From: Desulfobacula sp.
Lineage (GTDB): Bacteria > Desulfobacterota > Desulfobacteria > Desulfobacterales > Desulfobacteraceae
Assembly: GCA_018702715.1 (NCBI GenBank)
Contig: JABIYQ010000493.1
Location: 1 to 8,694 of the forward strand
DNA length: 8,694 nt
Reading direction: 5' to 3'
Shown in pieces: positions 5,549-8,694 of this stretch (the stretch's first letter is position 1; every line of letters starts with the position of its first letter). The notes below the pieces were generated by a model. The model was not told the DNA's origin. It ran no database searches and was given only the letters and a program-made list of their open reading frames with translations. The position numbers and the translations under genes are program-made.

Positions 5549-5884
5549 TTTGTCAATTTCTTCAACAATTACTGTTAAATGACTACTTCTTTTCAAAATT
5601 CTGGCTGCTCTTCCTCTGGCTCTCGGTCTGAACCGTTTCATGGTAGGACCATGATCAACAAAAATATTTTTGACAACCAGTTTATCCACATCAAGCTCAT
5701 TGTTATGCTCAGCATTAGCCACAGCGGACTGCAAAGTTTTATGAATAATTTCTGCAGCCTTGAGAGGCATAAACTTTAAAAGTGACAGAGCTTGTCCGGC
5801 ATTTTTACCTTTTACTTCTGCAATGGGCAACCGAAGCTTAAATGGTGAAATTCTTGTGTATCTTGTAGTTGCTTTAACTTCCAT
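5546..5884 (-). CDS. rplV: 50S ribosomal protein L22
   Basis: L22 contacts all 23S rRNA domains and its beta-hairpin, with L4, forms the narrow part of the exit tunnel. The 112-residue product has the globular helical part (RYTRISPFKLRLP at 8-20, then AAEIIHKTLQSAVANAEHNN at 43-62) and the hairpin tip HGPTMKRFRPRARGRA (78-93). The N-terminal helix has FKLRLPIAEVKG where most bacteria have RKARLVADLIRG-like sequence, a divergent but plausible variant. The ATG at 5884 follows AAGGA by about 7 nt. The TAG stop (5546-5548) is part of the rpsC Shine-Dalgarno, so termination and reinitiation are physically linked. Confidence 0.96.
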   Translation of the reverse strand: MEVKATTRYTRISPFKLRLPIAEVKGKNAGQALSLLKFMPLKAAEIIHKTLQSAVANAEHNNELDVDKLVVKNIFVDHGPTMKRFRPRARGRAARILKRSSHLTVIVEEIDK

Positions 5885-5904
5885 ATCAATATCCTTTAAT
5901 CAAA

Positions 5905-5921
5905 CAAGAGATTATCTCTTG
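5905..5921 (-). other. Inverted repeat centred on the rpsS stop codon
   Basis: The 17-nt sequence CAAGAGATTATCTCTTG (plus strand) is a perfect inverted repeat with 8-nt arms around one base. In the mRNA it could fold as a 7-bp stem with the rpsS UAA stop codon as the loop. What follows is only moderately U-rich, so it is not a convincing terminator. It could affect rpsS-rplV coupling or mRNA stability, or be chance. Confidence 0.5.
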
Positions 5922-6187
5922 GATTTTTTATCTCCTGCATGGCCCCAAAATGTTCTAGTCGGAGAGAACTCACCCAGCTTATGACCGACCATATTTTCTG
6001 AAACAAAGACGGGTATAAATTTTTTGCCATTATGTACAGCAAATGTCACACCTACCATTTCAGGAAAGATAGTAGATCTACGTGACCAGGTTTTGATAAC
6101 TTTGTTGCGTGTGGATTTACTTGCTTCCAAAACTTTTTTCATGAGTTGTGGTGCAATGTATGGTCCTTTTTTTAATGATCTTGGCAT
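5912..6187 (-). CDS. rpsS: 30S ribosomal protein S19
   Basis: S19 binds the head of the 30S subunit next to S13 and contacts the A-site region. The 91-residue protein is the standard length. It begins MPRSLKKGPYIAPQL and carries the family hallmarks IKTWSRRSTIFPEMVG (31-46), AVHNGKKFIPV (50-60) and VGHKLGEFSPTRTF (67-80), ending in the lysine-rich DKKSKR tail. The ATG at 6187 follows a weaker AGGTGA Shine-Dalgarno. The TAA stop lies at the centre of a 17-nt inverted repeat (5905-5921), listed separately. It is 24 nt from rplB and 27 nt from rplV. Confidence 0.97.
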   Translation of the reverse strand: MPRSLKKGPYIAPQLMKKVLEASKSTRNKVIKTWSRRSTIFPEMVGVTFAVHNGKKFIPVFVSENMVGHKLGEFSPTRTFWGHAGDKKSKR

Positions 6188-6211
6188 AATTTATCACCTA
6201 TTTATTTTTGC

Positions 6212-7045
6212 CTATTTTCTCTTGGCTCTTCTTTTGACAATATATCGATCCGTTCTGGCGTTATTTCTGGTTCTCTTACCTTTTGTCGGCACACCCCAGG
6301 GTGTACAAGGCTGTCTACCGCCTGAAGACCTTCCTTCACCACCACCCATTGGATGATCAACCGGGTTCATAGCCACACCACGAACAGAAGGTCTTTTCCC
6401 CATCCATCTGGAACGACCTGCTTTCCCGATCTTTACATCTCCATGTTTCTCATTACCCACTCTACCAACAGTGGCTTTACATTTCAGATGAATCATTCTT
6501 ACCTCACCTGAAGGTAAAAGGACCTGAGCATATTTTCCTTCTTTTGCCATAAGCCGTGCATAGGCACCGGCACTTCTGACAATCTGCCCACCTTTGTTCT
6601 GTTTCAATTCAATATTATGAATCCTTGTACCCAAAGGAATATTTTCAAGGGTCATACAATTACCCGGTTTAATATCCGCTTCTGGTCCTGTTTCCAAAAT
6701 ATCACCGACTTTTACCTCCAAAGGTGCCAAAATATATCTTTTTTCACCATCAGCATAAACAAGAAGGGCGATTCTCGCACTTCTATTCGGATCATACTCA
6801 ATGGCTGATACCTTTGCCGGGATACCGTCTTTATCCCTTTTGAAATCAATGATACGATACTTCTTTTTTGCTCCGCCACCTCTGTGTCTGGCTGTAATTC
6901 TTCCATAAGAATTTCGACCGGCACGTTTATTTAACGTTTTAGTCAGTTGTCTTTCAGGCTTAGTTTTGGTAATTTCTTCAAAAGAAAGGTATTCCTGAGA
7001 GCGTCGTCCGGGAGATGTCGGTTTGGTCTTAATTATTGTTGACAT
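6212..7045 (-). CDS. rplB: 50S ribosomal protein L2
   Basis: L2 is the largest and most conserved large-subunit protein. It binds domain IV of 23S rRNA, is needed for subunit joining, and supports peptidyl transferase activity. The 277-residue product is full length. It has the N-terminal RNA-binding OB-like part (GRITARHRGGGAKKKYRIIDFKR, 48-70), then an SH3-like part, and the C-terminal signature NPVDHPMGGGEGR (227-239). The histidine linked to activity is His231; the next variable position is Met where E. coli has His, a common variant. The basic C-terminal tail (KRRAKRK) is present. The ATG at 7045 follows AGAGGT by about 7 nt. It sits 13 nt after rplW and 24 nt before rpsS. Confidence 0.98.
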   Translation of the reverse strand: MSTIIKTKPTSPGRRSQEYLSFEEITKTKPERQLTKTLNKRAGRNSYGRITARHRGGGAKKKYRIIDFKRDKDGIPAKVSAIEYDPNRSARIALLVYADGEKRYILAPLEVKVGDILETGPEADIKPGNCMTLENIPLGTRIHNIELKQNKGGQIVRSAGAYARLMAKEGKYAQVLLPSGEVRMIHLKCKATVGRVGNEKHGDVKIGKAGRSRWMGKRPSVRGVAMNPVDHPMGGGEGRSSGGRQPCTPWGVPTKGKRTRNNARTDRYIVKRRAKRK

Positions 7046-7058
7046 ATATTATACCTCT

Positions 7059-7346
7059 TTAAACACCTTCAAAAAAATCAATTCTTTGTCCTGGCATAAG
7101 TGTAACTATCGCTTTTTTCCAGTCTTTTCTTTTGCCAATGATTCTGCCGCGCTGTTTTACTTTTCCTTTTACCTGTAAGGTTCTGACCTGCTTAACCTTG
7201 GTATTGAAACTTTTCTCAACAGCGTTTTTTATTTCAACTCGATTAGCTCTTTTATCAACTTTGAGTGTCACCTGGTTGTTCAATTCTTTTTGAAGGGTTG
7301 TTTTTTCTGTAACTACAGGACCTCTGATAACATCATAATGTTCCAT
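7059..7346 (-). CDS. rplW: 50S ribosomal protein L23
   Basis: L23 binds domain III of 23S rRNA at the peptide exit and is the docking point for trigger factor and signal recognition particle. The 95-residue product has the usual length. It shows the N-terminal signature VIRGPVVTEKTT (6-17), the conserved RANRVEIKNAVEKSFN segment (33-48) and a basic stretch KGKVKQRGRIIGKRKDWKKAIVTL (60-83) that forms the rRNA-contacting loop. The ATG at 7346 is 1 nt after the rplD stop, and its Shine-Dalgarno (GGGAGG, about 10 nt upstream) is inside the last codons of rplD. It is followed after 13 nt by rplB. Confidence 0.97.
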   Translation of the reverse strand: MEHYDVIRGPVVTEKTTLQKELNNQVTLKVDKRANRVEIKNAVEKSFNTKVKQVRTLQVKGKVKQRGRIIGKRKDWKKAIVTLMPGQRIDFFEGV

Positions 7347-7347
7347 A

Positions 7348-7968
7348 TTAGCTCAACCTCCCCTGGATATTTTTAATGCTCGATTCTACTAAAAGAAGGT
7401 TTTTAAACTTTAAAATATCATACACGTTGAGACCTTCAGTTTTTATCACTTTGACATCTGATATATTTCTGGAAGAAAGCAAGAGAGGTGCTTCTTCTGT
7501 ATCAGAAACAATCAACAAGTCAGAAAGGTCTAATGCGTTGAGTACGTTAACAAATTCCTTAGTCTTGATGGTTTCAAGCTTGAAATCATCAATTATATAA
7601 ATGGTATTATCTTCTACCTTTGAACTAAGTGCCATTTTCAGGGCAAGTTTTTTTACTTTTTTAGGTACCTTGATCGCATAGGATTTCTGGGTTGGCCCAA
7701 AAATGACTCCACCACCTTTTCTTAAAGGTGATTTTACGCTGCCGGCACGTGCATTACCGGTCCCTTTTTGTCTAAAAAGCTTTTTTGTACTCCCTCTCAC
7801 CATACCCCGTGTCTTACACGCAGCCGTCCCCTCTCGTTTTGCAACAAGCTGGGATCGAACAACCTCGTGAAGAACACTTTTTTTAATGGGCGTGTTGAAA
7901 ATATCCTCAGGGAGCTGAGTTTCAGACACTTTTTTACCTGCACTGTTTAGTACATCTACAGTAGCCAT
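7348..7968 (-). CDS. rplD: 50S ribosomal protein L4
   Basis: L4 is a primary 23S rRNA-binding protein that lines the peptide exit tunnel with an extended loop; in E. coli it also represses its own operon. The product is 206 residues, normal for the family. The tunnel loop is clear: basic KREGTAACKTRG near residues 44-55, then FRQKGTGNARAGSVKSP at 65-81 and GGGVIFGP at 85-92. The C-terminal half holds the Rossmann-like part (NTIYIIDDF, DLLIVSDT). An in-frame ATG lies four codons upstream at 7980, but I chose 7968 because the GAGGA Shine-Dalgarno at 7974-7978 then sits 5 nt before the start and the protein opens with the family-typical MATVDVLN. The TAA stop is 1 nt from the rplW ATG, indicating coupling. 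Whether this L4 has any regulatory role is not shown. Confidence 0.97.
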   Translation of the reverse strand: MATVDVLNSAGKKVSETQLPEDIFNTPIKKSVLHEVVRSQLVAKREGTAACKTRGMVRGSTKKLFRQKGTGNARAGSVKSPLRKGGGVIFGPTQKSYAIKVPKKVKKLALKMALSSKVEDNTIYIIDDFKLETIKTKEFVNVLNALDLSDLLIVSDTEEAPLLLSSRNISDVKVIKTEGLNVYDILKFKNLLLVESSIKNIQGRLS

Positions 7969-7973
7969 ATTCT

Positions 7974-7978
7974 TCCTC
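7974..7978 (-). promoter_or_regulatory. Ribosome binding site that decides the rplD start
   Basis: GAGGA on the minus strand lies 5 nt before the ATG at 7968. It overlaps the alternative upstream ATG at 7980, which therefore cannot use it. This favours the shorter, 206-residue L4. Confidence 0.75.
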
Positions 7979-7992
7979 ATAAATTTTGATCA

Positions 7993-8030
7993 GCTATGCA
8001 TCACTGCGATAAAGATGCAATACCCATAGC
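7993..8030 (-). other. Imperfect hairpin in the rplD leader
   Basis: TGCATC (7997-8002) and GATGCA (8014-8019) can form a 6-bp stem around an 11-nt loop. GCTA (7993-7996) and TAGC (8027-8030) extend it by 4 bp across a one-sided 7-nt bulge, or GCTATG/CATAGC can pair as an alternative outer 6-bp stem. No U-run follows, so it does not look like an intrinsic terminator. It ends about 14 nt upstream of the rplD Shine-Dalgarno, close enough to influence L4 translation if it forms in the transcript. Confidence 0.45.
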
Positions 8031-8050
8031 CGCATTTTAATCCTACATTA

Positions 8051-8079
8051 AGTTGTGAGTTGTGATCACTTGAGTTGTG
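8051..8079. repeat. Three short direct repeats of AGTTGTG
   Basis: The plus strand has AGTTGTG at 8051-8057, 8058-8064 (tandem) and again at 8073-8079. An 8-bp palindrome, GTGATCAC, lies at 8062-8069 between the second and third copies. On the transcript these read as CACAACT units. The unit is too short and too few for a CRISPR array. It may be a protein-binding cluster, slippage-derived repeats, or part of a dispersed intergenic repeat. Confidence 0.6.
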
Positions 8080-8087
8080 AAAAACAT

Positions 8088-8116
8088 ATTACAGACATTT
8101 TATCATCACTTCTCAA
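8088..8116 (-). promoter_or_regulatory. Candidate sigma70-type promoter upstream of rplD
   Basis: On the minus strand TTGAGA (8111-8116) is followed after exactly 17 nt by TGTAAT (8088-8093). These match the -35 consensus TTGACA at five of six positions and the -10 consensus TATAAT at five of six. The spacing is optimal and the pair lies in the only long gap of the operon. AT-rich DNA gives such matches by chance, so this is a candidate only. It would allow rplD and downstream genes to be transcribed separately from rplC. Confidence 0.3.
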
Positions 8117-8133
8117 ATTTCAATACTCGAATC

Positions 8134-8694
8134 TCACACCTTTTTATCAGTCTTTTGCACTTCCAATATTCCTGTTTTAAAACCAGGCACTGGGCCTTTT
8201 ACCAACAAGAGGTTATCTTCATGCTTAATATCCACAATTGTGAGATTCTTAATAGTCTCTCTGTTTGTGCCCATGTGACCCGGAAGTTTCTTTCCTTTAA
8301 AAACTCTTCCCGGCCAGGCACTGTTCCCTATTGACCCGGGCTTTCTATGATTTCTGCTACCATGTGTTTCAGGACCACGGCTAAAACCGTGTCGTTTAAT
8401 GGTTCCCTGAAAACCGCGTCCTTTTGAAATCCCAGATATATTTACTTTGTCACCAATAGCAAATATATCAATTCCGATGGTTGCACCTGGTTCAACACTC
8501 TCAGCATCATCGGTTCTGAATTCTCTTAAAACACGGAATCCTTTATCACCCGTTTTTTTTAAATGCCCTGCAATGGGTTTGTTCAGTTTTTCAACCGGTT
8601 TTTCATCAAATCCAAGCTGAAGAGCATTATATCCATCTGTCTCGTTTGTTTTAATCTGGGTAACAACACAGGGTCCGACCTGTACAACAGTAAC
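8134..8694 (-). CDS. rplC: 50S ribosomal protein L3 (N-terminus cut by window edge)
   Basis: L3 is an early-assembly 23S rRNA-binding protein of the large subunit whose long loop reaches towards the peptidyl transferase centre. I translated this from the window edge: 186 residues are visible, ending in TGA at 8134-8136. The visible part opens with VTVVQVGPCVVTQIKT, which normally sits about 20 residues into L3, so only the short N-terminus is missing. The central loop is well conserved (KGRGFQG, then RGPETHGSRNH, then RKPGSIG), followed by PGRVFKGKKLPGHMG and the C-terminal NLLLVKGPVPG strand. At the tip the sequence after GSIG is NSAWPG, whereas E. coli has a methylated Gln there, so PrmB-type modification is not expected at that site (inference). 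It is first in the visible gene order and is followed by an unusually long 165-nt gap before rplD. Confidence 0.97.
   Translation of the reverse strand, partial: VTVVQVGPCVVTQIKTNETDGYNALQLGFDEKPVEKLNKPIAGHLKKTGDKGFRVLREFRTDDAESVEPGATIGIDIFAIGDKVNISGISKGRGFQGTIKRHGFSRGPETHGSRNHRKPGSIGNSAWPGRVFKGKKLPGHMGTNRETIKNLTIVDIKHEDNLLLVKGPVPGFKTGILEVQKTDKKV

Larger units (their letters stand above)
7969..8133 (-). other. Long rplC-rplD intergenic region
   Basis: This 165-nt stretch separates the L3 stop from the supported L4 start; the other gaps in the window are 1-52 nt. It contains no ordinary gene. On the transcribed strand, from upstream to downstream, it holds a promoter-like hexamer pair, three copies of a 7-nt repeat, a 13-codon mini-ORF preceded by AGGA, an imperfect hairpin, and then the rplD Shine-Dalgarno. 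It could be an internal promoter or leader for rplD, an RNA regulatory element, or a decayed copy of a dispersed intergenic repeat. The sequence alone does not decide between these. Confidence 0.85.

Noticed and set aside
6024..6356. 110-codon open frame on the plus strand, and other plus-strand frames of 60-105 codons
   Set aside because: They lie antisense to conserved ribosomal-protein genes, have no family resemblance or convincing Shine-Dalgarno, and are explained as shadows of the coding strand.
7969..7980. Upstream ATG giving L4 a MRKN extension
   Set aside because: This ATG overlaps the Shine-Dalgarno for the next ATG, and the extension is not typical of L4.
8051..8079. CRISPR-like repeat
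   Set aside because: The unit is 7 nt with tandem copies and no spacer regularity, so it cannot be a CRISPR array.
8077..8334. 85-codon plus-strand frame starting in the rplC-rplD gap
   Set aside because: Most of it is antisense to the conserved rplC, and the protein resembles nothing recognisable.
1..8694. Mobile element, inserted accessory gene or new system within the operon
   Set aside because: Gene order is canonical and complete for this section, all frames are intact, and the only extra DNA is the 165-nt rplC-rplD gap.

Overview
This window is a continuous run of ribosomal-protein genes, all on the minus strand, so transcription runs from high to low coordinates. It is the S10 operon joined directly to the spc operon: rplC (partial) - rplD - rplW - rplB - rpsS - rplV - rpsC - rplP - rpmC - rpsQ, then rplN - rplX - rplE - rpsN - rpsH - rplF - rplR - rpsE - rpmD - rplO (partial). 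Gene order is the canonical bacterial one, nothing is missing or inserted, and all 20 reading frames look intact. rpsJ should lie upstream (beyond 8694) and secY downstream (before position 1), but neither is in the window.

The organism is a bacterium with an AT-rich genome. The protein sequences (L4, L5, S8, L22 wording), a zinc-type S14, a four-cysteine L24 and the presence of L30 fit a sulfate-reducer-like Desulfobacterota (old Deltaproteobacteria, perhaps Desulfobacterales). That placement is my impression from sequence style, not the result of a search.

Layout: 8134-8694 holds L3 without its N-terminus. 7969-8133 is a 165-nt non-coding gap, by far the longest in the window. It contains short direct repeats, an imperfect hairpin, a promoter-like pair of hexamers and a 13-codon mini-ORF. 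3957-7968 carries L4 to S17 with gaps of 1-37 nt. 1-3940 carries L14 to L15 with gaps of 1-52 nt. No intrinsic terminator is visible between the S10 and spc blocks (16 nt between rpsQ and rplN), so they are probably co-transcribed.

The products are all structural proteins of the 50S (L2, L3, L4, L5, L6, L14, L15, L16, L18, L22, L23, L24, L29, L30) and 30S (S3, S5, S8, S14, S17, S19) subunits. Close spacing and Shine-Dalgarno sequences that overlap upstream stop codons suggest translational coupling. Three genes (rpsC, rpsN, rpsE) start with TTG behind strong Shine-Dalgarno sequences. I found no new biological system here. The places most worth a second look are the rplC-rplD gap, the TTG starts, and small palindromes at gene junctions.
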